Assembly: GCA_027037535.1 (NCBI GenBank)
Contig: JALVZQ010000008.1
Coordinates: forward strand, 186,001-250,000
Direction of reading: 5' to 3'
DNA length: 64,000 bases
DNA from: Acidilobaceae archaeon
GTDB lineage: Archaea; Thermoproteota; Thermoprotei_A; Sulfolobales; Acidilobaceae
The notes under the pieces were generated by a model that was not told the origin of the DNA, made no database searches, and was given only the letters and a program-made list of their open reading frames with translations. Position numbers and translations under genes: made by a program. Positions 36,374 to 45,156 of this stretch are shown here, one piece after another. Every line of letters begins with the position of its first letter. Positions within the stretch are counted from its first letter, which is position 1.

Positions 36374-36913
36374 TCACAGTTTCGAGGCATATTTCCATAT
36401 TTTATCCCCCGGTCTATGAATGTTCTTAATTGCTTTGCCCTTCTTATCGCCACTCTCCAGTTTTCCACGTATAAAAGAAGAGTCGACGAGTGCTTCTCCT
36501 ATCCCTACAGGAACACCTGCTTCCTCGTCAACTATTACTACTATTGAACCCTTATCGAAGTCGTCAAGACCCCGTATCCCCGGGATCATTAAATCTGCTC
36601 CACGTCCCACAGCGCTAGTTGCCCCTCTATCCACAATGACTCTAGGCAACCACCTGTATCCTTTCTTTAATAGATACTGCAGAACCGGGACTAGTCTTTC
36701 TCCTTGTGCAAAGAAGGCAGGTAATCCCTCGACAATATAGAATTCTACTCCTCCGACCTCTGCATATTCTACCTTTCCAGGAACAATGGATTCCATTGGA
36801 AACCCATGATACTGCTCCTCTATAATTTTCCTAAGTTTCTTCAGCTCTTTTTTCGAGAGTACATGTCTACGGCTAACCCTTATCTCGTCTACGCCTTTTA
36901 CCATTACATGCAC
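36374..36913 (-). CDS. PUA-domain RNA-binding protein (MCT-1-like)
   Basis: A 179-residue protein with an N-terminal alpha/beta domain and a C-terminal PUA domain (PRVIVDRGATSAVGRGADLMIPGIRGLDDFDKGSIVVIVDEE... PVGIGEAL). The layout resembles archaeal relatives of MCT-1/DENR, which act in translation initiation or recycling, but the exact role is unknown. Convergent with aCPSF1 with 7 bp between stops, divergent from the SmAP-eL37 operon. Confidence 0.75.
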   Translation of the reverse strand: MHVMVKGVDEIRVSRRHVLSKKELKKLRKIIEEQYHGFPMESIVPGKVEYAEVGGVEFYIVEGLPAFFAQGERLVPVLQYLLKKGYRWLPRVIVDRGATSAVGRGADLMIPGIRGLDDFDKGSIVVIVDEEAGVPVGIGEALVDSSFIRGKLESGDKKGKAIKNIHRPGDKIWKYASKL

Positions 36914-36942
36914 CAGATATTATCCAGTTTTGCAGGGCTAAG

Positions 36943-36952
36943 AATTTAAAAA
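36943..36952 (+). promoter_or_regulatory. TATA-box promoter of the SmAP-eL37 operon
   Basis: AATTTAAAAA lies about 75 bp upstream of the SmAP start and 30 bp beyond the divergent PUA gene. It is the only good TATA match in the short intergenic region. Confidence 0.45.
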
Positions 36953-37018
36953 CAAACCATCACACCGACTAATGGCTGGTGGACAAATACAGGAAACCAA
37001 GCTGAGGTGAATACAAAA

Positions 37019-37252
37019 ATGCCCGGACAAGGAGGAACATTCAGAGTACTACAAGAATTCCTAGACCAAGAAGTACTAATCAAGCTCAAAGGAGGTAGAA
37101 TGCTGGCAGGAACACTCGAAGCCTACGACGGACACTTGAACATACTGTTAAAGAATGCCCGCGAAGTATCATCAGAACCGAGCAAAACACGGAACCTAGG
37201 AACCGTACTAGTAAGAGGAGACAACGTCATAGTAGTCAGTCCAATCTTCTAG
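37019..37252 (+). CDS. Sm-like archaeal protein (SmAP/LSm)
   Basis: An Sm-fold RNA-binding protein forming heptameric rings. Sm1 (VLIKLKGGRMLAGTLEAYDGHLNILLKNA) and Sm2 (LGTVLVRGDNVIVVSP) motifs are complete. GAGGTGA ends 8 nt before the ATG at 37019, so I choose it over the GTG at 37007. The stop is followed after 14 bp by rpl37e; the LSm-L37e pairing is widely conserved in archaea and links RNA binding with ribosome synthesis. Confidence 0.93.
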   Translation: MPGQGGTFRVLQEFLDQEVLIKLKGGRMLAGTLEAYDGHLNILLKNAREVSSEPSKTRNLGTVLVRGDNVIVVSPIF

Positions 37253-37266
37253 AGGAGGTGTAACGA

Positions 37267-37455
37267 ATGGGCAAGGGAACAGCAAGCTTTGGAAAACACG
37301 GAAGAAGCAAGTCACACATTGTGTGCAGAAGATGCGGAAGAAGAGCCTTCAACGTTGCTAAAGGCTATTGTGCAGCCTGCGGCTTCGGTAGAAGCCGTAG
37401 AATAAGAAGATACAAGTGGCAGAGAAAGAAGGTCAATAGAATAAGAATCGTCTAG
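37267..37455 (+). CDS. rpl37e: Ribosomal protein eL37
   Basis: A 62-residue zinc-ribbon protein of the large subunit. [40 protein letters not shown] carries both CxxC pairs, and the tail is Arg/Lys-rich. GAGGAGGTG precedes the ATG. Cotranscribed with the SmAP gene. Confidence 0.96.
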   Translation: MGKGTASFGKHGRSKSHIVCRRCGRRAFNVAKGYCAACGFGRSRRIRRYKWQRKKVNRIRIV

Positions 37456-37594
37456 GAATAAGAACTAACAACTTCTACGATAATTTTATCGTGTAAAATA
37501 ATCGATTCTCCATGCGTTAAAATAGGTCCTCTTAGAGGATAGTATCCTAACTTTTTATCTGGAAACCATTGTACTATCCACTCGGTGTAGTATT

Positions 37595-38737
37595 GTGCAG
37601 AACTATGAAGAACTATTCGTAAAAAACGCGTTAAGAATCCTGGCAAAAGCTGAGGCAGAAGGCCACGACCTAGTCATACTCGCAAATCCTTCAAACATGC
37701 TCTATGCGACCGGGATTAGGAGTCCAAGCGGTATAGTCATATTATCTAATAATTGTTCTTGGACCCTTGTAACAAGCATCCTAGATTATTCGAGAATGTC
37801 AAGCCAGGCACCTAAGCGCTACACCGTTAAAGTCGCGTATAGAGGGGCAGACGAAGCCCTAGAAACTACAGTACCGAAAAGTCATATTGTTAAAGCTCCT
37901 CTTACCGAGGCTGCCGCCGAAATCGTAAAAAGATGTGAAGCCAAGAAACCAGCGGCTGACCTAGGAATGATCAACCACTCACTGGCATCATCCCTTAAAC
38001 AAAAAATCCCCGAGTTATCAGATTTCAGCAGACACCTCTCAAAGATACGGTCGATAAAAAGTTCCGAGGAAATAGACCTCATAACGAAAGCTGTCGAAAT
38101 CGCCGAAGAAGCGCTTAGACGAACCCTCCTCTACATAAGAGAAGGTGTAAGCGAAGCAGACATAGCAGGCACTTTATACAAGGAGTTGTTATCCCTTGGA
38201 TCCTGGGGAGAATCATTTCCCTCCATTATAGCCTTCTATGCAAACACAGCATATCCCCATTATACGCCGGGACAAGTGAGATTGACCTCGTCTGGACCAA
38301 TACTAGTGGACTGGGGAGCAGTATATCACGGTTATCGAAGCGACTCCACAAGGACCTTCTGGTGGGGTAAATCTTCATCCACATTCAAGAAACACTACGA
38401 AGCACTTCTCGAAGCACAAGAAGCGGCAATTGAGTCAATCTATGCTGGAGCCGAGGCGAGAGAACCAGATACACAGGCAAGGCAAATTCTGAGAAAACAC
38501 GGACTAGAGAAATACTTCATCCACGGCCTAGGCCACGGCGTTGGCGTAGACGTGCACGAAGAACCATACCTAAGACCTGGATCCAAAACCATACTCGAAA
38601 ATAACATGATAGTAACGATAGAACCTGGAATCTACCTTGACAAGATCCACGGCATAAGGATAGAGGATCTAGCAGTTGTAACTCCAAGCGGGGCAAGACT
38701 CCTAACAAAATTCACAAGGCACCTAATCGAACTCTAA
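37595..38737 (+). CDS. Xaa-Pro aminopeptidase/prolidase (M24 family)
   Basis: A dinuclear metallopeptidase removing residues next to proline. The N-terminal creatinase-like domain spans residues 1-125. The C-terminal pita-bread domain has all metal ligands: VDWGAVYHGYRSDSTRTF (two Asp), HGLGHGVGVDVHEEP (His), TIEPGIYL (Glu) and GIRIEDLAVV (Glu). Start GTG 37595. Length 380 aa is normal. It is the last host gene before the integrated element. Confidence 0.9.
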   Translation: MQNYEELFVKNALRILAKAEAEGHDLVILANPSNMLYATGIRSPSGIVILSNNCSWTLVTSILDYSRMSSQAPKRYTVKVAYRGADEALETTVPKSHIVKAPLTEAAAEIVKRCEAKKPAADLGMINHSLASSLKQKIPELSDFSRHLSKIRSIKSSEEIDLITKAVEIAEEALRRTLLYIREGVSEADIAGTLYKELLSLGSWGESFPSIIAFYANTAYPHYTPGQVRLTSSGPILVDWGAVYHGYRSDSTRTFWWGKSSSTFKKHYEALLEAQEAAIESIYAGAEAREPDTQARQILRKHGLEKYFIHGLGHGVGVDVHEEPYLRPGSKTILENNMIVTIEPGIYLDKIHGIRIEDLAVVTPSGARLLTKFTRHLIEL

Positions 38738-38924
38738 TACTAGTACGGGACAAAGCGCAGTTTACCAGCTAGGAGAAGAGAGGGTCACTAGACCCGTTCA
38801 TCCACATTTCCCCTTAAGGGGATTCGGAGGCAGAGCCCTATCATCCCCTCTACAACTTATCGTTATAGTATCCAAAAGAAAAATACTATCCATACGACAA
38901 GCGATTCTAATGTTCCATATATAA
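38738..38924. other. Host intergenic region left of the element, with several stems
   Basis: No coding potential. It contains GGGTC-ACTA-GACCC (38782-38795), the 14-bp perfect palindrome TCCCCTTAAGGGGA (38809-38822), and an AGAGGG...CCCTCT pairing that is immediately followed by ACA. This could be a small structured RNA or 3'-end signals of the peptidase gene. Before integration this region lay just beyond the 3' end of the tRNA-Leu gene. Confidence 0.35.
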
Positions 38925-38983
38925 TATGGTGCGGGGGGTGGGATTCGAACCCACGCAGGCCTACGCCAACGGGTCTTAAGCCC
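38925..38983 (-). repeat. Left attachment repeat: 3' part of tRNA-Leu
   Basis: A 59-bp sequence identical to 49355-49413. It contains the 3' portion of tRNA-Leu(UAA) from the anticodon loop through the T arm and acceptor 3' strand. It differs from the intact tRNA immediately beyond base 38983. It is the target-site copy left by site-specific integration and bounds the 10,430-bp element. Confidence 0.93.
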
Positions 38984-39805
38984 ACTCTATCGAGTGGACA
39001 GCTAGATAACAGAGATGTTCTAAGTCATCAGTGGAAACCTGGATTTTTGAAGAAAACACTGGGCATAAGCCTTTCTCAAAAGCTCCTCTCAGAGTTCAAG
39101 GCGTACTGTATGAAGAAAGCCAGCCCCAAAGTCTGCGAAGGCTACATCAGGAGACTAGAGGAGATAGACAGGGAAGAGAAACCAATAGACCATAGTAGAT
39201 GGCATATTACTGCATACAAGAAGCTAATGCGCTATCTATGCGAGGAAAAGGGGAATAGGAAGGCGTGTGAGGAGTTCAAACGGGTAAAGTCGAGGAAGAG
39301 CGAGGCGGATCTCTGGGTCCCATCAGATAAAGAAATGCTAGACACTCTAACTAGAGCCTGCAGGGAGAGCATAGACCTATGCTGGTTCTACAAGCTCCTA
39401 CTCTACACAGGGCTAAGGGCGACAGAAGTAGAGAAAGCCCTAGAGAAGGATGAATGGGTCCTCGAAAACGGAATATGGCTCCAGACCCTACAACTCTACA
39501 GAGGCAGCAAGAAAGCATTCCTAGCATTCAGCATAGAGAAACCGCCAAGACTAAAGGTCTCAGCCGACTGGGTCAGCCACAAGGCCTACAGGCTAGGCCT
39601 AATCCCGCCAAAATACGTGAGGAAATACGTATCCTCGAAAATGATAGCCCTAGGAATCCAGGAGATAATAGTAGACTTCATACAGGGCAGAACACCAAAC
39701 ACAGTCCTAAGACAAAGATACGTCTACCTAAGAGAAACCGCAAAACAAGAATACAAGAAATATGCCGAGTGGCTTACCAACACTCTCTTAAAGATGCTAA
39801 TGTAA
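38925..39805 (+). CDS. SSV-type integrase, C-terminal part (IntC)
   Basis: The catalytic half of a tyrosine recombinase split by integration. The frame is open through the att repeat, where it encodes WCGGWDSNPRRPTPTGLKP, the peptide typically read from tRNA-embedded att sites. Catalytic features match SSV1 integrase: YTGLRATEVEK (Arg), KYVRKYVSSKM, DFIQGRTPNTVLRQRYVYL (Tyr) and EYKKYAEWL. The ORF track starts at TTG 39047, but there is no reason to translate it alone. Joined to 49189-49413 across att it would give an uninterrupted 348-aa protein. Confidence 0.9.
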
Positions 39806-40336
39806 GTAGTGAACACACATATTAAAAACATTTTCTGGAGCCTCTTTTATTGTCTTTTCCATACCGTAAATCTCGCCGAGCACAACTATTAAAGGAGAAT
39901 TCTGCAACTTCGACTCGGTCACAATAGCTCCTTTGACCTCGCTATCGGCAAACGTGGCAAGTAATAACAGGAAATCATTTACCCCAACATGCTGAATCTC
40001 GTTTGCAAATCTCTCATACTGTCCACTTATACTATAGAAGAAGGCTGAGAAACCGCTTCTGTCATATGACGTTAAGTCAAGTGGTGGAAAGCTCCTTTCA
40101 ATATCCTGCAGTTTAGATAGAGTACGGTCAAGCTCGCGGGTCGTACACTTATTTTCTTTGAATTTTCTGTTCAGCACTATTATTGCCTCTCCTAAGATGT
40201 GCGGCAACACTTTTAGCCTTATGCCAGCGGTTCTCGCTCTCTCAAAGATGCATTTAGAATATTCGTGGAAGAGATCTCTATCACAGAAGAGCCCTACAAG
40301 TAAGTTAGTGTCAATGTAGTAGGCTCGTTGCGATTC
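39797..40336 (-). pseudogene. PIN-domain toxin-like nuclease with in-frame TAG near its start
   Basis: The reading frame encodes a full PIN domain: AYYIDTNLLVGLF (first Asp), LPHILGEAIIVLN (Glu), VGVNDFLLLLATFADSE (Asp) and GAIVTES (Glu). No start codon precedes the first Asp. An ATG at 40346-40348 is in frame but reads ATG AGG GGA TAG before the PIN sequence. The track start (GTG 40210) would omit the first catalytic Asp. So this is either a nonsense-inactivated toxin, a readthrough product, or a gene with an unusual start. It follows the antitoxin-like gene by 15 bp in the same frame. Confidence 0.6.
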
Positions 40337-40351
40337 CTATCCCCTCATTCC

Positions 40352-40864
40352 CTAGTCAAAATCGATGAAACCTAGTTGTCGTAGAAGTTCAAGTGCTCGC
40401 AGGATTTGCTCCCTATTTGCCCATGGCTTTATAATCTTTAGATGACGGATTAGCCTATCCAGAGTGAGCTCTACTATTGGGTTCCTCTTATATGCCTTGT
40501 ACACATCCAGAATCGTGGCTGCCAGCTCCAGTAACCTAAGATCGTTAATATCCACGAGTTCATCCAGTAGTGCGACGGCTTCTCTTGGCGGTGTATAGCT
40601 ATTAGCTAGCTTGTCAATGTTTATGCTCTCATTTATTATTTTGTAATAGTCGTCTGCTAGCTCTGGACTGTAGGGGCCTCGAATGTAGAGGCTGAACTCG
40701 TATCCCCTAAACTCTGGAACTGCATCCCTAAGCAGATAGACTAGTTTTTGTACTCTAACCCTTGTCGCGAACCTTTTCATAAGTTCCCCAGTATTAACAC
40801 CAGCATACTTCAGCAGCCAGGCAAGAGCCTTTAGCCTGTCACTCTCCTGAACCGTCCGAATCAT
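40352..40864 (-). CDS. SocA/Panacea-like (DUF4065-type) antitoxin candidate
   Basis: A 170-residue protein whose core VRVQKLVYLLRDAVPEFRGYEFSLYIRGPYSPELADDYY resembles the SocA/PanA domain, an antitoxin domain that pairs with many unrelated toxins. The rest is helical and Leu-rich. It is immediately followed by the PIN reading frame, giving the antitoxin-first order of type II modules. A TATA-like GCTATTTAAG (40941-40950, minus strand) lies upstream. The family call rests on motif resemblance only. Confidence 0.55.
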   Translation of the reverse strand: MIRTVQESDRLKALAWLLKYAGVNTGELMKRFATRVRVQKLVYLLRDAVPEFRGYEFSLYIRGPYSPELADDYYKIINESINIDKLANSYTPPREAVALLDELVDINDLRLLELAATILDVYKAYKRNPIVELTLDRLIRHLKIIKPWANREQILRALELLRQLGFIDFD

Positions 40865-41064
40865 ATCCTTACCCTGAATTATTTTGTAGCGGGTAGTACC
40901 TTTATCCTTTTGTCATTAACAGGCTTAAACAACAAAGAGCCTTAAATAGCGTTTTTCACTAAATGAGCTAAGGTAATAATAAAGTTAAAAGGAATACGCG
41001 AAATGGCCAAAAACTACCTACAAGATGTAGCTCGGGACCAGACAAACAACATTTAACCACAAGG

Positions 41065-42339
41065 CTACCCCCGAGAATCTCTACTTCCGCGCGAGAACTC
41101 TAGCTGCTCGTTTAACACTTTATCAAGCATAAGAATAGCACTCAGCAACTCACGATATCTTTCATCTTTAAGAGCCCAAGCCCTAGGTATAACGCTACTC
41201 CGATACTTCGATACCACTGCGATATTTAGCGATATCTCACTGAGCTTATCCATAAGTAATTCTAAAGAGTAAGCAACTAGAATCGTTGCAAGGAATTCGT
41301 TCATTTTCCTCTCACTTTTCTTTAAAGCTAATATTATATATTCTACATTATCATGTGGTAATAATACTCCAGCAGTAATCAGAGCAAGAGCTGAAGACAG
41401 GGGTGGCTTTCCCTGAGGCCATTTAGTCATTTTTTCTAAAAATATTAAATTTAAATTATTTAAATAGTAAAGTAAGCCTCTTTCTTCGAAGAGATCTTCA
41501 AGCAAAATATCAAGAGCCTTCTCTGGACACTCTTTGTAAGAACATATTCTCAATAGGGCTGCGACCTTTCTTAGTCTTGCATCATGTCTCATAAGTGCTC
41601 TCTCAAACTCCTCTGGAAGATCCTTGTGTAGCTCATATAGGTATGTACCAACAAAGTATGGAGCGAATATATCTGAAAGATTGTGGAGAACTAGGACAGG
41701 GTCATTTTTATCTAATCGCCTTATCTCCTCGAAATTGAGTAGATTATAAAGAACTTCTTTCTCGGTTAGATTTAAGGGTATTTTAGGGAAATTTCCTCTC
41801 TCGACCATAGCTAGGATCTCGGCCAATGGATAGTAGCTTTCCATCTCTAAATATCGCATTGCGTCTAGGTTCTCGAGAAACACTCTCAGGCCGCATAGTG
41901 CTTCTTCCCATTCTTCTAAGCGTGAAGCTATCCAGCGTGATATATATTGTGAGAATGGCCTATCTAAGAAATTGATTCTGTTAAGGCGTGCTATCACATA
42001 AAGGCCTATAGGTGTTATCCTGAGCTCCATATTTCTTTTCTCGACGAACCATAGGTCGGTGAGGAGTTTAAGGTAACGGTAGAGTATGCGGCGTACTATT
42101 TCAGGGTCTTCTCCAGTGTAACCTGCGATTATCTGAGCTAGGTTCCTCATGTTGCGGGATCCGCAGGCTGTGAGGGTATACATTATCTGGGCGAGTCGAG
42201 CGGCTCTGTTGAACCTTCGTTTTCTGGTTCCATACTTCTGTCTGAGCTGTTCCAACTCTTCTGGGCTGGGTGGTTGGCAGTGTGACTTTTGCATGTTCAT
42301 TTGTACACATGTCATGGTTATCTGGCCTCTCTTAGTCAC
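41065..42339 (-). CDS. Unknown element protein with N-terminal winged-helix-like region
   Basis: I do not recognise this 424-residue protein. Residues 40-115 look like a winged helix: AARLAQIMYTLTACGSRNMRNLAQIIAGYT followed by RRILYRYLKLLTDLWFVEKRNMELRITPIGLYVIARL. The rest is Leu-rich and helical with scattered Cys and no catalytic motif. Another start (the fourth Met, MQKSHCQ) is possible. It is divergent from the small gene at 42391, sharing a 51-bp promoter region. It may be a plasmid regulator or partition-like protein. Confidence 0.6.
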   Translation of the reverse strand: MTKRGQITMTCVQMNMQKSHCQPPSPEELEQLRQKYGTRKRRFNRAARLAQIMYTLTACGSRNMRNLAQIIAGYTGEDPEIVRRILYRYLKLLTDLWFVEKRNMELRITPIGLYVIARLNRINFLDRPFSQYISRWIASRLEEWEEALCGLRVFLENLDAMRYLEMESYYPLAEILAMVERGNFPKIPLNLTEKEVLYNLLNFEEIRRLDKNDPVLVLHNLSDIFAPYFVGTYLYELHKDLPEEFERALMRHDARLRKVAALLRICSYKECPEKALDILLEDLFEERGLLYYLNNLNLIFLEKMTKWPQGKPPLSSALALITAGVLLPHDNVEYIILALKKSERKMNEFLATILVAYSLELLMDKLSEISLNIAVVSKYRSSVIPRAWALKDERYRELLSAILMLDKVLNEQLEFSRGSRDSRG

Positions 42340-42390
42340 ATAGCTACTTATTAGATGTCACAGTATTAAATATCTTAGGGGTGGCCTTAT

Positions 42391-42552
42391 ATGGTTGCTG
42401 AATCTAGTCCTAGGGAAGTTCCCTTAACTCGTTTGCCTGTTGGGTCTAGGAAGGTGGGCAAGATTAACAATGATCCGATAATCTATCTAGGCAAGGATTT
42501 CAGGTGGCTTATCGGTAAGCGGGTGTATGTTGAGATCATAGTCAGAGGATGA
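42391..42552 (+). CDS. Small element protein, 53 aa (AbrB/DUF2080-like pattern)
   Basis: This ORF is too short for the ORF track. It runs from ATG 42391 to TGA 42552 and ends GKDFRWLIGKRVYVEIIVRG. That tail resembles the swapped-hairpin/DUF2080-type small DNA-binding proteins (WIGKRVxVxIV) common on archaeal plasmids. AGGGGTGG upstream could serve as a ribosome-binding site, and TATTAAATAT as TATA box. It starts the right-hand operon leading to the replication genes. Confidence 0.5.
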   Translation: MVAESSPREVPLTRLPVGSRKVGKINNDPIIYLGKDFRWLIGKRVYVEIIVRG

Positions 42553-42574
42553 GGTTCATACTTTTTGTGGAGAG

Positions 42575-43045
42575 GTGAGGAATGGAGTGGGGAGCACGGC
42601 TCAATGCATAAAAGATTATCGAGCCTATATCCCTGTTTCTTCTTATCGTGTAGGAAAATTAATTAAAACTGGGGGCAATAGAGGCTACTGTCAGGCTTTA
42701 TCCCTTGGTCTAGGCCTTGTCCTAGAGTACTTTAGGATTCTAAGAAGGAATGGTAGGGGGTCACCAGCATACATTACAATATCGAAGATAGTTAAGACTC
42801 TGGGCGTTGAAGACACGCGCAGGAAACGGACCATAATTGGCTGGGCTCTAAACTATCTGGCCAAACTCGGATATATGGAGAGATGGAGTAATGGAAGCAA
42901 TAAGACGTACCACGTTACTGACAAGCTCTTCGAACACTTCCAGAACTATCCTTGCCTCACAGACTGCACCGCAGACGGCTCACTCTGCGGCCTAATCGCG
43001 ACCAACGAGTGCCCGTTTCTCGTGGGGGTGGTGAACGATGAGTAG
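42575..43045 (+). CDS. Winged-helix DNA-binding protein of the element
   Basis: A 156-residue protein. The core SPAYITISKIVKTLGVEDTRRKRTIIGWALNYLAKLGYMERWSNGSNKTYHVTD reads as a winged helix with a beta wing. The C-terminus has four cysteines (CLTDC, C, C) that could bind zinc. GAGGTGAGG overlaps the GTG start at 42575. It overlaps the downstream helicase gene by 8 bp. A role in replication control is inferred only from position. Confidence 0.6.
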   Translation: MRNGVGSTAQCIKDYRAYIPVSSYRVGKLIKTGGNRGYCQALSLGLGLVLEYFRILRRNGRGSPAYITISKIVKTLGVEDTRRKRTIIGWALNYLAKLGYMERWSNGSNKTYHVTDKLFEHFQNYPCLTDCTADGSLCGLIATNECPFLVGVVNDE

Positions 43046-45156
43046 TCTTCTCCCCGTAGTAGAGGTCGAGCAGGTAAAGCTTGATGAGAGGGAGATCGTC
43101 CTCTCCCTCGGGATAGACAGGCAGATCTTAGCACTAGTCGGGGTCAAGAGGAAGAGGCGGAACAGCAGGAAGGTTAAGATCTACGTGCACCTGCTCAACA
43201 GTGGAGAAACATTTGCATACGAGTGCCTGCCTGGAAAGACTGACTCCTGCTTCAGGGATTCTATTGAGGAACCACTAACCCATGCAGGTCTAAGCGCTGC
43301 GGTGGATACTATAGCAAGAGTTCTTGGAGAGCTAGTTAATGAATGGGACGAGAGGGTAGAGGCCGAGAGGCTGACTAGGCTAGGAGAAGCTCTGACGCAG
43401 CAGTACAAGCCCCTCTTCACTATACCCAGCGGGGACGGGTTCCTCGAGGTTCTTGCTAGTGACGGTTTCGAACTGCCAGAGCACGGGGCCTTCATAGATC
43501 TCGGAGACTGCGTAGCAATAGCAGAGACAACCTACGCCTACGTTAGAGACAGCCGAGCAGAAAGCGGACTAGCAAGAATAGAGCCTGTAGGCCTTATAGC
43601 AATCTACACCCGCAGTGGAGAAGGCTTAAGGCTTAGCGAAGTAAAGCCTTTTGCACCTAAGCGAGATCATGCAATAACTGTCTGCGGCCGTCCTGTTAGG
43701 GTTAAGAGGGCCGCTGCAGCCGTTGTAGTCGGCTCTACTACGTTCGCAGATGCGAAAGTCTTTGAGGCCGTACTTGAAATGGGTGACTCGGCTCTAAAGG
43801 GGATCAGTTGGCCCTCTGTAGCTAGTGAAATACTAGATAGGCTTAGAGAAAGTGTCTACTTGAAGGATGAGAGGAAATACTATGTTTTAGCATCTTACGT
43901 TCTCATGACATACTTCCATGATGTATTCACAGCGATACCCTTCCTCTGGCTATACGGGCCTTACGGTAGCGGTAAGACGAGAACAAATGTGACGATTACG
44001 TATATGAGTAGAAGAGGTGTGATTATCCTACAGCATCAGCCAGCCTGTATAGGCTGGCTGATGCTGTAGGGGCGACGATAGGAATAGATGAGAGCGCCCT
44101 GAAGGGAAACCAGCCCCTAATACTTGCAGGGTCTTACAAAAGGGGGCTTTCAATACCAAGGGCAGAGCCCACAAAGCACGGCATACTGCTCAAGCTCTTT
44201 GACTCAGTAGTTCCACGCATATTCTCGTTCAAAGACCTGCCAAAGGAAGACTACTTGCTGCAAAGGATCATAGGCGTCTTGATGGAGAAGGGTATTCCTA
44301 AGAGGAAGGAAGACCCCTGCCGAGCGACTATAGAGATCTAAGGAATAAGCTATACATGCTCAGGCTACTAGGCTTGCCGCAGATCCTAGACGCTAAGAAG
44401 AGGGCTGCCGAAATCCTAGATCGCTGCATGGTGCAGGGCAGGGAAAGGGAGATATGGTGGCCTCTCCTAACAGCTGCCTTACTAGGTGGCTTTGAGGCTC
44501 CAGTCTTAGACTATATCGCCGAGGATCTTGAGAAGAGGGCCTCACGAGAAGACATCTATATAGAGGAGAAAACAGTGCTTGCAGCAATAGAAAGCACGCT
44601 CACACGGATCAAAGACCTTGACGGCAGAGAGTACGAGATAGCAATGTTCACTGCTAGCGATCTCCAACGCATAATAGTACACAGAATCCTCGAGGAAGAG
44701 AACTGCCTAGAGGTCGAGGGCCAGGATACTGCTGAGAAGGAAACCGTTAAGCCCGAATGCAGGAGAAGAGCAGAGGAGATTAGAAGGAAATGGAACCCGC
44801 AGAAGATAGGCAAGGTTCTAGAAAGGCTAGGCTTCAACGCCTACAGGAAGGCAGAGGGTAAAGGGGCAAGCAAGAGAAGATACTACAATATACCAGAAGA
44901 AGTATTCTGGGAGAAGGCAGGCCTATACGAATACACTAGAGAAGGGTCGGCAGAGTCGGTCAAGTCGGTCAAGTGTTTGAGGAATATACACAGAAAAAAT
45001 GAATCTACGGGCCAGACTTCTAACAATGATCTAGAGAATGACAAGAACTATGGGAAGAAAAAACACGTAATAAGTAGTATATCCCCTGGAAACTTGACCG
45101 ACTCGACCGACTTGACCGACCATAGGGGGTTAGAGGGGTTCTTCGATGACTCCTAG
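43038..45156 (+). pseudogene. AAA+/SF3-like plasmid helicase, disrupted into three frames
   Basis: Three consecutive open frames together encode one helicase. Part 1 (43038-44069) ends with Walker A LYGPYGSGKTRTNVT. Part 2 (open 44012-44341) continues PTASASLYRLADAVGATIGIDES (Walker B) and SFKDLPKEDYLLQRIIG. Part 3 (open from 44302, ATG 44356) has SDYRDLRNKLYMLRLLGL and a C-terminal winged-helix-like RKWNPQKIGKVLERLGF. Each join needs one added base: near 44020-44026, beside a 19-bp inverted repeat, and at a C4 run (44314-44317). The architecture resembles DUF3631/D5-type replicative helicases that work with PrimPols. Real decay, sequencing error or programmed shift are all possible. Confidence 0.7.
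44027..44070. repeat. Perfect 19-bp inverted repeat inside the helicase gene
   Basis: CCTACAGCATCAGCCAGCC (44027-44045) and its exact reverse complement (44052-44070) flank a 6-nt loop, TGTATA. It lies directly downstream of the first reading-frame break and just after the Walker A motif. In the alternative frame it encodes PTASASLYRLADA, a good family match, so at least part of it is ancestral coding sequence rather than an insertion. Confidence 0.85.

Noticed and set aside
39454-39825. Overlapping plus-strand ORF of 123 aa within IntC
   Set aside because: Alternative frame of the integrase with Arg/Asn/Thr-rich shadow composition.
44004-44070. Classical -1 slippery heptamer at the first helicase break
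   Set aside because: No X-XXY-YYZ sequence precedes the stem; programmed frameshifting stays a possibility only, not a call.
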